Below are positions 38,701 to 46,884 of a DNA stretch of 48,588 bases, in pieces. The translations under genes were made by a program, and so were the position numbers. The stretch is from a virus: positions 1-48,588 of IMG/VR virus record IMGVR_UViG_3300044980_000033; one strand, written 5' to 3'. The notes below the pieces were generated by a model. The model was not told the origin of the DNA, did no database searches, and worked only from the letters and a program-made list of their open reading frames with translations. The stretch's first letter is position 1. Each line of letters starts with the position of its first letter.

Positions 38701-40066
38701 CGAATGAAACTTCCGCATTGGTAAACGCCATGGGACCATTGAGCCCAGTCGCACCAAACCATTGATTGCCGCCCGTGAAGGTCTGCGTATTGCTGCCGTT
38801 CCAAACGGTCGAAATGAAAGAGTTTCCGTCCCCACCCAAGGCGAGATTCTGAAATGACCCTGAATAGAAGAAATCGCCCTGAGAAGTCGGCATCGAGACG
38901 TTTCCCTCGAAAGCCGAGTCCTTGACCGCATTAGTATTGTCGTTAACAAAGTTCAAAGAATTATAGGTGCCGGGTGTGATAGAAGCCGGATTATCGACTA
39001 CCTGCTCGATTGATCCGTTTTGCGCGCCATTCACCGTTATTGTCGTGGGCGTCCCGGATGGTACGGTTAGATTGATTTGAAGATCGTTCACATGCCAAGA
39101 GACCTGACACGATGCCTCGACTGTGACCGCAGACCCAGTTCCGGCATAGGAAAGTATTTGCCCGTTCCCAAAGAGCGCATTGAACCCAAAGTGGTTCTTG
39201 GAACTGCAAAGCTGAATTCCTACTGTTCCGATATTGCAGGTCGTTGTGCCACCAGATTTTGTCGGAATGTAGACTCCTGCATTGTTGTCGAGCGCCGTCT
39301 GGATTGCTAAATGGTCGTCGGTAATTCCATCGCACTTTGCGCCGTAAGGTGCTTGCATCACGCTTACCGCAAAGGGGGGTACGTAGGTTGGAACGCCTCC
39401 AATACCATCACTGCTGAGCGCGCCGAATTGATTAACAGGCAATCCGCCAAATACGCCAGAATTGTTGTATTGCACGGAGTTGAACGCCCCGCCCGGACTC
39501 CCACTTCCTCCACCTCCACCACAACTCGACCATGCAACCCCGGTCCATTGATTGCACGCTGGCGAAGCGCCACTCGTCACGTTGTAGAAGATCGATCCGG
39601 GCTTGGGGAGAGGTGAAACTTCGACCGTCCCGTATCCATATCCAAAGCCAGCCGTGATGGGAAAACGCGGGCCGACTGCCGCCGCACTTAGAATCGCAGT
39701 CAGGCTCGTCAATGCTCCCGTAACCGCCTGGGTCACTGACACGCAACCCGTAGTCGCGTTAGGGCAGATCGTGAACTGCCACTGCGAACCGGAAGGCGTG
39801 ATCGAAGTATTGCTTGGAATTACGACCGTAAAGACGCCGATGTTCGATAGCGTTCCCTTGAATAGATTGTTCTGCTGAAGATTTCCGCCAGACCAGATGT
39901 AGGATTGCGGAGAAGGAGTGTTAGAGTTCGGAACAAAGCTGATCTGATAGCTTCCGCCCTGCCACGCATTGCCGTCGCTGTCCGTGATCGTCGCGCCGAC
40001 TGTCGTTGATTGCCCATGCGCTGCCAATGCGAAAGCGAAGGCCAGTAAACACAGAAGTTTTCTCAT
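35762..40066 (-). CDS. Large fibre/spike-like protein with signal peptide, 1434 aa
   Basis: Starts at ATG 40066, in ATGA overlap with the ATP-grasp gene. MRKLLCLLAFAFALAAHGQS is a Sec signal. Residues ~20-185 match the 502-aa protein. A pectin-lyase-like tailspike module begins at about 241 (APYGAKCDGITDDHLAIQTA). At ~730-1000 is a hydrolase-like segment with AVDSWCDD, NSPWNDIG and DPEYPNQG, recalling SGNH blocks I, III and V with the His replaced by Tyr. The C-terminus has further fibre repeats. It probably binds or cuts surface glycans. Confidence 0.75.
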   Translation of the reverse strand: MRKLLCLLAFAFALAAHGQSTTVGATITDSDGNAWQGGSYQISFVPNSNTPSPQSYIWSGGNLQQNNLFKGTLSNIGVFTVVIPSNTSITPSGSQWQFTICPNATTGCVSVTQAVTGALTSLTAILSAAAVGPRFPITAGFGYGYGTVEVSPLPKPGSIFYNVTSGASPACNQWTGVAWSSCGGGGGSGSPGGAFNSVQYNNSGVFGGLPVNQFGALSSDGIGGVPTYVPPFAVSVMQAPYGAKCDGITDDHLAIQTALDNNAGVYIPTKSGGTTTCNIGTVGIQLCSSKNHFGFNALFGNGQILSYAGTGSAVTVEASCQVSWHVNDLQINLTVPSGTPTTITVNGAQNGSIEQVVDNPASITPGTYNSLNFVNDNTNAVKDSAFEGNVSMPTSQGDFFYSGSFQNLALGGDGNSFISTVWNGSNTQTFTGGNQWFGATGLNGPMAFTNAEVSFAGSSNSTSHVITNSGAVSLNGDLTFGVSGVPAISGSFIGTLSTKDSTGVPYFYQNGFLAPLQASVLYSAAGTPIFTCSASAKGVLAWVGDAASLSGAYTSGGTYQTPVYCGYNGTSYAWQTMGGSGGSSGVNSVSNLDGTETISPTTAAVIASVNQAHPFTWTANHTMQNSSVTWDVTSPSNPAVIVSNTGMTASSGTGQSVTVTSGGVAAGSGGSTSICWNTNGSTTACGGTGGVTQIVAGTGIGVSPGGGTGVVTVSSTQISTLPSNAVILCAVDSWCDDDPTGGVFQNAPTLTISSWTTSGSSPNFVATVTTTAAHNLNVGDWVNMRVATGFTSFLPANIALQTGVTLFQVLSGGFTTTQFEINTGTHNEGTCSSSCGTMETAMNNMPFKIAEQPGMPISLLNNVVVSIPNPVTVGGLASFFSTVTGPWNPATTGKPLYIIVNSPWNDIGICSSVSTIETAYASVFTQAHALTNTKVILPTIPANNISQQFGAGFCTYPAAPYVEADELQRYLNGSGRSAATAATGAYWDIYANSGASLNDPEYPNQGQGSATGWNLYASGIANALVSGNGAPAPLALERWGNASNADNTAGNGYNWHPSVDSVKTWQWQNAEYGTAMILGTATSGGAFQGLTVTGFGSFNTYDSTTPALRVSDALTPGTNTLATLFQSSLNTGDETIIDFGVAASANNSALWGFNYVGSGSASNNITLGVYGENGIKIDGAGNFYIPGIGSSPAPLCTTTGGQVTNSGCSGTGTTSNSLTMNNSGSGAASGTTFNGSAAQTISYNTVGAAAAPVNWTVETSSFSLAAGNGFIANASGGITASFPSSATTGFQSAICNVNTGTVTITSGTVTYVGPGTLAPTRCISFIYDGTDFRGTSQVAFSSGLTESDSGGIAAVAVTNPAVSGTGTYTTATSDAFTVTGATSSSHCVFSPTNSTAAATTVLGYVSSVAANLVTISHAATVASGGTVNIVCTVN

Positions 40067-41349
40067 TCCAGCCATCCGGCCATCCTCACTTCCTCAAGCC
40101 GCTTCATCGTCGAGTATTCGAGATCGTTTCTCCGTTGCAGATTGGGGAACTTGATCTTCGCGGCCAGCCTGTCCAATGCCTTCCATGCCGCCTGCGGTGT
40201 GTGAGCTGATGCGATGGGGCAGGCAACCATCCCGTCGAGGCCGACTGTCTCCAACTCATCATCCCGCAAGCGCGCGTCGTAGAGAAAGCAATTCAGCCAC
40301 GCCCAATCAGAATCTACGCCTTTGATGGGAATGCCGGAGTCATACTTCGCATCATCCTCTGGATATGGAGGCGCGGTCAAGCGAACCGATGCGGCCCACT
40401 TCGCTTTCAATGGCGGAACGGGGTTGTGGTCGATCCATCCTTCATCGGGAGCCGTCACAATGTCATAGAAGAACTGCCCCAGGTCTCCGTCAAGCAAAGA
40501 AAAGATCGTCGCCGAATCGTCATAGCCGAAGCGCGGTGTGAACTCAAGACCGTAGGCATGATTCTCACTGACGATGGTATTCAGATCGATCATGCCGCGG
40601 TAGCCGGAGTCCTGAAGAAACGGAACCAGTTTGAGCAACCCGGACCGATGAAGCACATCCGGTTTTTCTGTCGCCCATACCAGATTTCCCGAGCAGCCGA
40701 CGTTCGGCCCGTACCCTCCAGCCATGAACTTCTTTTCCTCAAGCGTGTGGCTCAGAAAATGGAAGTAGGTTCCGTCGAAGTATCCGTAGCTGCTGATCTC
40801 CGTTCCCTCAACTACTTCCTGCAAGATGAACGGAGCATTCATGGAATCGGCATAGAGTTGATCGAGATGCTTAATCAGATCTTCGGCTGATTCGGAAACA
40901 TAGGTCGTAGCGCAGGATTGCTCTTTGCCTTTTACGACGAAAGGCTTGTAGACGAACCGCTTGGGATTTTCAGTGAGAAACTGCTTCGCTTCATCAGGCG
41001 TCTTAAACTGTTCGTAGGGCGGTACTTCGATTCCGCACTGCTCCATCACCTGTATCCCGTACAGGCGGTCGTCTTCAAGTTTGGAGGCGAGTTCGGAGTC
41101 TCCGAGAACCGGAGCGTACCGGCTAGCCTCCTCCGCCAGCTTGCCGTGGCCGGTTACATCGAAGAGGACCAGATCGTAATTTGAGAACTTGGGTTTCTCT
41201 GAAAGCGGGGGAGGGATCAGCCCGTGAAGGACTTGGCGCTGACGAGGCTCGGGATCGATAAGCCACCAATCGCAGTCGTGGCCTTCACGCATCAGGCGGA
41301 GGAGGAACCAGCACCCGATCCCCCCTGCCGATGCCAGCAGAATCTTCAC
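40063..41349 (-). CDS. PurD-like ATP-grasp ligase, 428 aa
   Basis: N-terminus MKILLASAGGIGCWFLLRLM. GDSELASKLEDDRLYGIQVM corresponds to the PurD 'GPSKAAAQLEGSK' region; RFVYKPFVVKGKEQ (Lys135/140) to the ATP lysines; QEVVEGTEISSYGYFDG and GPN(214-216) to the PurD 'EEfL.GeE.S' and 'GPNTGG'; LEFTPRFG (Glu269) to 'EFNxRFG', with Thr271 replacing the Asn metal ligand. PurD joins phosphoribosylamine and glycine. Here the substrate is unknown. GTG start after GGAG. It lies between ejection and fibre genes, suggesting protein or cell-surface modification. Confidence 0.8.
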   Translation of the reverse strand: MKILLASAGGIGCWFLLRLMREGHDCDWWLIDPEPRQRQVLHGLIPPPLSEKPKFSNYDLVLFDVTGHGKLAEEASRYAPVLGDSELASKLEDDRLYGIQVMEQCGIEVPPYEQFKTPDEAKQFLTENPKRFVYKPFVVKGKEQSCATTYVSESAEDLIKHLDQLYADSMNAPFILQEVVEGTEISSYGYFDGTYFHFLSHTLEEKKFMAGGYGPNVGCSGNLVWATEKPDVLHRSGLLKLVPFLQDSGYRGMIDLNTIVSENHAYGLEFTPRFGYDDSATIFSLLDGDLGQFFYDIVTAPDEGWIDHNPVPPLKAKWAASVRLTAPPYPEDDAKYDSGIPIKGVDSDWAWLNCFLYDARLRDDELETVGLDGMVACPIASAHTPQAAWKALDRLAAKIKFPNLQRRNDLEYSTMKRLEEVRMAGWLE

Positions 41350-41365
41350 GGGGCCGGCTCCGTTC

Positions 41366-41614
41366 TTAGAAGGTCTTGCCTGATCCGGAATTCGGGCCAG
41401 TCTGCCCAGTTGAAGCGTTGCCGCTCATCTTCGACATGAACTCATCGCAGATGTTCTTGTGCGGAGCGACTTCCGGGCCTTCCCCGGCTCCGCCCTTGCG
41501 ACCCGCCCCGCCGATGGCTGAAGTATCCTCGGCGCTCACGCCGCCGCGCTCGCGGATCATCGAGATGTTGGAGTGAACCATTCCCAAACCGCTACCTGCT
41601 GATTGACCGGCCAT
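41366..41614 (-). CDS. Small Gly/Ser-rich late protein, 82 aa
   Basis: GGAGGG upstream. Gly/Ala/Ser-rich, low complexity (AGQSAGSGLGMVHSNISMIR; GGAGRKGGAGEGPEVAPHKN), ending in NSGSGKTF, which looks like a partial Walker A but lacks the fold. Probably a virion accessory peptide. Confidence 0.5.
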   Translation of the reverse strand: MAGQSAGSGLGMVHSNISMIRERGGVSAEDTSAIGGAGRKGGAGEGPEVAPHKNICDEFMSKMSGNASTGQTGPNSGSGKTF

Positions 41615-41648
41615 AAACCCTCCAAAGTACGCAATAAGAGTATCACAA

Positions 41649-43133
41649 TCACTGTGGACGGGATTGAATTGAATCGATCACCGCCTGCACGCCCCGTACC
41701 GCGTGCGGGCTGACCTTGGCCGCTTTGGCGATGTAGGGAGCCGCCTTCACAATGGCCCGCTGCGCCGCAATATCCGCCACGGGGTAGGCTGACTTGCCCA
41801 GATGCCGCGCGTAGCTTCCCAATCCCGCGCCGATCATGCCGCCGATCACCGCCCCATGCCCTTCATTGCTCCCTGTTTCGCGGGCGATAGTTGCTCCTGA
41901 AACAGCGCCCACAGCTCCCCCGGCTACGCGGTTGACCAGCTTTGTCACAATGCCTGGATCGTCCTTCAACTGCTGCGCGACAAGTTTCTCTTTGGCGGCT
42001 TCTCTGGCAACGATGAGCCGTGTCTGAATTTGATTATGAGCACGGAACGCTTTAGCCTCGTCGGGCGGCAGAGCAGTCTCAATCGCGTGGTTAATGTCAG
42101 CATAGAGTCCCTGCAAATACCGCTGGCGGATGTTGGTCGTATTCTTGTCCCATGTGGTGATCTGATTCGCAATGGCGCGCTTGGACTGGAGAAGCTCGTC
42201 GGGAGTCATGTGCTCTTTGAAGTTGTCCGTGATGCCTTTCACGTTCTTGTCGATAGCGTTCAACTGTTCCTGCGGGACACCTTCTTTCTCGACCTCATCG
42301 AGCAAATTGACGGCCCGGTTGATCGCAACCGAGTGCATGTCCGTGACTTTCCCGCCGGGAGCCTGTACCAGCTTCACCGTCGCTTCATCATGTGCCTTGC
42401 GTGCCACTTCGATAGCGTCTCTCTGTGCGGGAAGAGTTCTTTTTACTCCCGCCTCGGCCCTGACCGTCTCAGCAATTTGCTCCGCCTCCTCAGCGGTGCG
42501 GCCCCACTTGGGAAGGTCGGAGGGCTTCAAACCGATGTAATTGTTGATCGCCTTGTAGACTTTCGGGACAGCTTTCGCTCCCATCTTTTCAAGAATCTTA
42601 GGCGCTACCTGACCGCCGACATATTCGAGTGCGCCCTGCTCGACGCCGGCCAGCGCCCCGCCCTTATCGTCGAACGGCTTACCGGCGGCCTTGTTCTCTA
42701 AATCCTTGCCAGCCATTCCTCCGACAGCCGCCCCGCTGACTGCACCCGCAGGACCGGCCAACGCACCCCCGGCAAGACCGCCAACCGTAGCGAGAACCGG
42801 AGACGCCATGGATAGTGAACTGGTCATATCCTTGCCGAACTGAGATTCACCACGGGGTTTGCCAGTCTTGGGGTCGATGATCGCTCCGCCCGTATCGCCG
42901 GGTTGATTGACCAACTCACCCTTCAAATCTTTTTGGAAGTGCTCGACCTGATTTTCAGGCACCCACTTCGATGCATTGAGAGTTTTCTGCCCTCCACCCT
43001 CCGAGTAGAAGTTCATCTTGTACGCGCGCACTCCGCCCTTCGAGCGCATGGAGTCGTACTTGTCGGAGGGGACCATTTTGACCACATTGCCGTGGTCAGG
43101 AAAGATCATCGGGATTTGCGGAGTGCTCGCCAT
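41649..43133 (-). CDS. Ejection-type virion protein, 494 aa
   Basis: Two glycine-zipper hydrophobic segments (VLATVGGLAGGALAGPAGAV, and GAVIGGMIGAGLGSYARHLG near the C-terminus) separated by a long helical region (EQIAETVRAEAGVKRTLPAQ; HEATV-like repeats). N-terminal GNVVKMVPSDKYDSMRSKGG resembles a motif seen in phage virion proteins. Such proteins are injected with DNA and line the channel across the envelope. Coupled to the 578-aa gene. Confidence 0.65.
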   Translation of the reverse strand: MASTPQIPMIFPDHGNVVKMVPSDKYDSMRSKGGVRAYKMNFYSEGGGQKTLNASKWVPENQVEHFQKDLKGELVNQPGDTGGAIIDPKTGKPRGESQFGKDMTSSLSMASPVLATVGGLAGGALAGPAGAVSGAAVGGMAGKDLENKAAGKPFDDKGGALAGVEQGALEYVGGQVAPKILEKMGAKAVPKVYKAINNYIGLKPSDLPKWGRTAEEAEQIAETVRAEAGVKRTLPAQRDAIEVARKAHDEATVKLVQAPGGKVTDMHSVAINRAVNLLDEVEKEGVPQEQLNAIDKNVKGITDNFKEHMTPDELLQSKRAIANQITTWDKNTTNIRQRYLQGLYADINHAIETALPPDEAKAFRAHNQIQTRLIVAREAAKEKLVAQQLKDDPGIVTKLVNRVAGGAVGAVSGATIARETGSNEGHGAVIGGMIGAGLGSYARHLGKSAYPVADIAAQRAIVKAAPYIAKAAKVSPHAVRGVQAVIDSIQSRPQ

Positions 43134-44869
43134 CAGTTTGCATCGGGAAGAGAATCGATGTCGCTGTCGCCGGTCTTTACCGGATCGGTCCCACCGCCGT
43201 ACTGATTCTTGAGATAGCGGTTACTGCCGATCATTGAATTTCTGCGATTAGAGAGAAGCGGCGAGAGTCCGTCAACGATCCCCTTAATCTGATCTTTTGA
43301 GAAACCGCTGTTCAAAATAGCTTGAGCCTGCTTTAATTTGGCGTCGGAAGTTCCCGCTCCGGTCGAACCACCTTGCAGAATTTTGGCGATCTGGTCCGAC
43401 ACTTCGAGAACCTGCGCGTAGTACGCGGCCATCTTCGGATCGCCTTTATTGATCTTCGCCCACGCTTCAACATCGTTGATCGCCGGGAAGTTTGTGCGCT
43501 TGATATTGTTCGATGACTTGACGACCTCCTGCAAGTTACCGCTTTTCCCGTCAGGTCCAACAAGATTGTCGAGTCCCTTCAAGGTCATTTGCGTCCCAAC
43601 ATTCGACGCGAACTTGTAATCCTCAGTCGCCTGCGCGGGGTTGTCATCCGGATACCGCTTGTGCAGTTCTTCGAGAAACTCCGTGCGGGCTTTGCCAAAT
43701 CCCGGCAACTGGCTAGGATCGAGTTCCCCGCGATGGAACATATCGACCAGATCGCCCATCTGCTGCGGCGTGCTGGCGTTCCCCGGCTGGTATTTCTGCG
43801 CGTGGATCATCGCCGCCTGCGCTTGTACCGCGTGCGCCTGCGCGTTCATCATACGTGCCACATTCTCGGGGCTGTTCGGATCGGCAGATGCCTTGGCACG
43901 CGCTGCCATCAGATCGGTCTGCGCCTGCTTGTACTCATCCTGCAAACGCAAAGCGGGGATCAATGCCCTCTGCTCCGTGGTCATGGGCACGATCTTGAGC
44001 GTTCCATCTTCGTTGCGCTGTGGCGTGCCGTCAGCGTCGGAAGAGATGGTCAGGCCAGCCTTCGCGAGTTGCGGAACGAGTTTGTCTGTGGCAGTTCCTT
44101 GCTTGACCTGAGTATCGACCGCCTTCCCCACTGCCGAGATGAGTTGGCTTTGGCTCGCAGGCTTTCCAACTGCTCCCGCCTGCATCATCTGGCTTTGCGC
44201 CTGTGCCTGCGGAGAGAGTTGCTGTGTCTGCGGAATCTGCGCGTTGATCTTCGACAGGGCTGGATTCTGGCCCTGCTGCTGCAACACCTGCATCGCCGCC
44301 TTTCTCTCAGGAGAATCGGCGTTCTTGTCATCGATGCCGAAGGCTTTGGTGATGATTTTGTGCGCCTTCTTGTCGTTAGCCATGTCATTCAGGATGGCCT
44401 GATTCTGCTGCAGAGCTTGCTGACCCTGCTTCAACTGAGCCTGCGCGGCTTGATCGTTGGGGTCTTTCTTGAGGGCTTGCGTCGCCTGCATGACCTGAGA
44501 TTGAGCCTGCCCTACGCCTTTGGTTGCAGCAGTAAATTTTCCGATGGTCTCGACATAATCCCGATTCTGCTTCTGCTCCTGATATTGAGCGAAGGTGTTG
44601 GCAATTCCCGTGACTGCCTTGACCAAATTATTCATTGACTCACGCTGGTGAACGCCCCGCTGACCGACGCCGACTGGTGTCACGGTTTGCGCGCCCGGTT
44701 GCTGTCTTTGCGTCTGCTGCGGAGGCAGAGGACTCATCGACGGGCTGAGTTGCGTCATGCCCGTAGTGTTGGCCTGCTGTGCTAAAAGCGCACGCAGGTA
44801 CTCCGCCTGTTGCATCGGAGAGTCGGTGACAGGTGCCTGCTGCGGAAGAGGAATAGGAGTCGTTGCCAT
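43133..44869 (-). CDS. Ejection/internal virion protein, 578 aa
   Basis: ATG 44869 overlaps the upstream stop (TGATG); the longer frame to 44989 is out of context. Gln/Ala-rich, mainly helical (QAQSQVMQATQALKKDPNDQ; QAAQAQLKQGQQALQQNQAI; MNAQAHAVQAQAAMIHAQKY). Composition matches podovirus internal core proteins. It likely forms part of the DNA ejection conduit. Confidence 0.65.
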   Translation of the reverse strand: MATTPIPLPQQAPVTDSPMQQAEYLRALLAQQANTTGMTQLSPSMSPLPPQQTQRQQPGAQTVTPVGVGQRGVHQRESMNNLVKAVTGIANTFAQYQEQKQNRDYVETIGKFTAATKGVGQAQSQVMQATQALKKDPNDQAAQAQLKQGQQALQQNQAILNDMANDKKAHKIITKAFGIDDKNADSPERKAAMQVLQQQGQNPALSKINAQIPQTQQLSPQAQAQSQMMQAGAVGKPASQSQLISAVGKAVDTQVKQGTATDKLVPQLAKAGLTISSDADGTPQRNEDGTLKIVPMTTEQRALIPALRLQDEYKQAQTDLMAARAKASADPNSPENVARMMNAQAHAVQAQAAMIHAQKYQPGNASTPQQMGDLVDMFHRGELDPSQLPGFGKARTEFLEELHKRYPDDNPAQATEDYKFASNVGTQMTLKGLDNLVGPDGKSGNLQEVVKSSNNIKRTNFPAINDVEAWAKINKGDPKMAAYYAQVLEVSDQIAKILQGGSTGAGTSDAKLKQAQAILNSGFSKDQIKGIVDGLSPLLSNRRNSMIGSNRYLKNQYGGGTDPVKTGDSDIDSLPDAN

Positions 44870-45738
44870 CAGGCCGCTGCCCCCATAAGCATCATCATTT
44901 CCTCGGGACTCATACTGCCTCCCGAACTGCCACTGCCGCCCTTGGTTCCGGCGATTGCCTGAAATAGCGTTGCGCCGCCGGTCAGCCAATCGAGGCCACT
45001 TACTTTATTGGCCTGCTCGGTTCCGACTGCTGTCGCAGCGTATTGCATCATCGCCGCTTCACGATCCTGAGACGCATTCCACATATTGTAGTATTCCTGC
45101 GCCGTGATCGCGTTCTGCTGCTGCGTGGCTTGATTCTCGTAGGCAGTCAGTGCATCGCCCATGCCGGATGAAGCGCCTGTCACTCCCTGAGAGGCGAGCG
45201 ATGATGTAATTGCGTTTGCTCCAACCTGCGTCTGCTTCTGCATGGCATTGGTTTGCGCATCGACTGTTTGCTGCGTCAGTTGAGAGTTGTATCCCCCCTC
45301 GGAGTTCAAATACTGGTAGATCATCGGACCCATCGGGCCAAAGGCTTTCTGGAGATAATCGAGTTCCCAGTATTGCTGGCCTTCGGTCATGCCGAGAGGA
45401 TTGTTGGTTCCCGACACATCCATGCCGCCAACATCCTGGAACGGTTGCACAAATTGCCCGCTCTGCGTCGGGCCGGTGCCGCTGGCCGTGTTAGGCTGCG
45501 CGGATGTAGCGGCAGGTTGCCCGGTAGCGGATGCGGATTGCGGCGAGGAGCCGGTGGTTCCCGGACCAAACACCGCATTGGGGTTCATGGTGTTGCCGAA
45601 GTTCATTGAACCCGGCCCACCCGATCCCGTGCCGGGAGTCGTAAATCCGGAGGAAGTCGAGAACATCCCGCCCGTATTGAAGTTTCCCGCACCCCAAAGT
45701 CCAGTCGGATTATTGAACGGAATCGCCGCTGTCGCCAT
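44869..45738 (-). CDS. Ejection-type virion protein, 289 aa
   Basis: The first 110 residues are Gly/Ser/Thr/Pro/Asn-rich and unstructured. After that helices dominate (QQYWELDYLQKAFGPMGPMI; NSQLTQQTVDAQTNAMQKQT; TAQEYYNMWNASQDREAAMM). 'SSLASQGVTGASSGMGDA' and the 'Q...N...A' style are typical of small podovirus ejection proteins (T7 gp14/P22 gp7 type). GAGGG upstream. Confidence 0.65.
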   Translation of the reverse strand: MATAAIPFNNPTGLWGAGNFNTGGMFSTSSGFTTPGTGSGGPGSMNFGNTMNPNAVFGPGTTGSSPQSASATGQPAATSAQPNTASGTGPTQSGQFVQPFQDVGGMDVSGTNNPLGMTEGQQYWELDYLQKAFGPMGPMIYQYLNSEGGYNSQLTQQTVDAQTNAMQKQTQVGANAITSSLASQGVTGASSGMGDALTAYENQATQQQNAITAQEYYNMWNASQDREAAMMQYAATAVGTEQANKVSGLDWLTGGATLFQAIAGTKGGSGSSGGSMSPEEMMMLMGAAA

Positions 45739-45744
45739 AAACCC

Positions 45745-46554
45745 TCACGAGAAAGTATACTTCGCGGTGCGCATTGAAATCTGGCGCTCATTATGCAGCT
45801 CATCCCTCTCTTGCTGCAATTTGCGCAACTGCCACGGTGCCATTCTGCGCTTCTCCAGCCAATCCGCCGCCGTCTTGTAGATGCTCGAATCCTGAATGCC
45901 TTCATCTTGCGCCAACTGGCACACGGCTGCATACTGAAAAATCTGCATCCACGAGTCGGGAGCGAAGATCTGAGCCGAGGCAAGAGAAGTCGCCGGCCAC
46001 GGGTGCCTCAGCTTCACACGGAAAAAGTAGGAGTAGGCCATGTTGGGCGACGGGCCGACCATGTAGTTCTGATTGAAGCGGGTGAAGTAAACCGGCGGCG
46101 CTACGCCGTAGCTGGTTTGATTGGAACTGGTCACGCCAAAGGTGTACTGATCGACCGCCGGGACTCTCCGGTATTTGAGGATGCGCCCCGACTGATTCAC
46201 CGCGCCCGGTTGATAGCCGCCTCCAGAAAACCATATCCATGAGTCGTACTGGTCCGTCACGTCCACAATTTGCGATGAGATCGACTGAAACTGCGGATAG
46301 GCGGTGTTGCCCCCAATGGTTTCCAGGACCGTTGCGATTGGAACGATTGGATTGCCCGCGGTCAGGATCAACGGAGTCAGGGGGGGGATGGGGGTCTGAT
46401 ACTTCAACTCCTCAAGCTCGGCAGACTCGGTAATCTCCATGACGACCTGCTGCGCCGCGACAATGCCTAACGACCCGTCTGCGGTGGTGCCCCAGTTATT
46501 CCGCCCTCCGGATTTTGCCGGGATGCCTGAGACGATTTGACCGAGCGTGTACAT
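45745..46554 (-). CDS. Tail adaptor / head-to-tail connector protein, 269 aa
   Basis: MYTLGQIVSGIPAKSGGRNN starts a protein with a beta middle and a C-terminal helical segment (DSWMQIFQYAAVCQLAQDEG, then YKTAADWLEKRR). This last part is the pattern seen in podovirus adaptor proteins (T7 gp11 or P22 gp4 type), in which the C-terminal helices dock on the portal. It lies just downstream of the nozzle gene, which it would bind. Confidence moderate. Confidence 0.55.
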   Translation of the reverse strand: MYTLGQIVSGIPAKSGGRNNWGTTADGSLGIVAAQQVVMEITESAELEELKYQTPIPPLTPLILTAGNPIVPIATVLETIGGNTAYPQFQSISSQIVDVTDQYDSWIWFSGGGYQPGAVNQSGRILKYRRVPAVDQYTFGVTSSNQTSYGVAPPVYFTRFNQNYMVGPSPNMAYSYFFRVKLRHPWPATSLASAQIFAPDSWMQIFQYAAVCQLAQDEGIQDSSIYKTAADWLEKRRMAPWQLRKLQQERDELHNERQISMRTAKYTFS

Positions 46555-46569
46555 GCTTGAATCCTACCC

Positions 46570-46884
46570 CTAAATCTCGTAGAAAGGCACTTTATAAGAG
46601 CGCCCGTTAATCTGGACCGTCGTATATCCGGCAGGCGTAGCGGGCAGAGCCGAAGCCCCTCCCGCATTTGCCGTGGTGTGAATCTGCGCCCCGACGACAT
46701 AGAGAGAACTAGGCGCCTGAAGTGCCTTGACCTGGGGAGCGAGAGTCGAAACCGCCTGCTGTGTCGCCTGATTCTCTTGTATATTCTGAGCGACCGAAGA
46801 AACGGCGTCATTGACCCTGCGCCTGATCTGCGCGGTCGAATTGTTTTTGGGACTCGTATTCGGTAGATAGGCCGGCGAACTCAT
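46570..46884 (-). CDS. Small late protein, 104 aa
   Basis: Overlaps the stop of the nozzle gene (ATGA) with GGAGAGG upstream. Helical first half (RRVNDAVSSVAQNIQENQAT, then QQAVSTLAPQVKAL), beta second half (YTTVQINGRSYKVPFYEI). May be a tail-needle- or nozzle-associated protein. Not recognised. Confidence 0.55.
   Translation of the reverse strand: MSSPAYLPNTSPKNNSTAQIRRRVNDAVSSVAQNIQENQATQQAVSTLAPQVKALQAPSSLYVVGAQIHTTANAGGASALPATPAGYTTVQINGRSYKVPFYEI

Noticed and set aside
41366-41614. Walker A in the 82-aa protein (NSGSGKTF)
   Set aside because: It is at the extreme C-terminus of a low-complexity protein with no P-loop fold around it.
43589-44638. Long plus-strand ORF (349 codons) opposite the 578-aa ejection protein
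   Set aside because: Arg/Leu-rich, shadow of a Gln/Ala-rich gene; the minus frame is coupled to both neighbours and protein-like.
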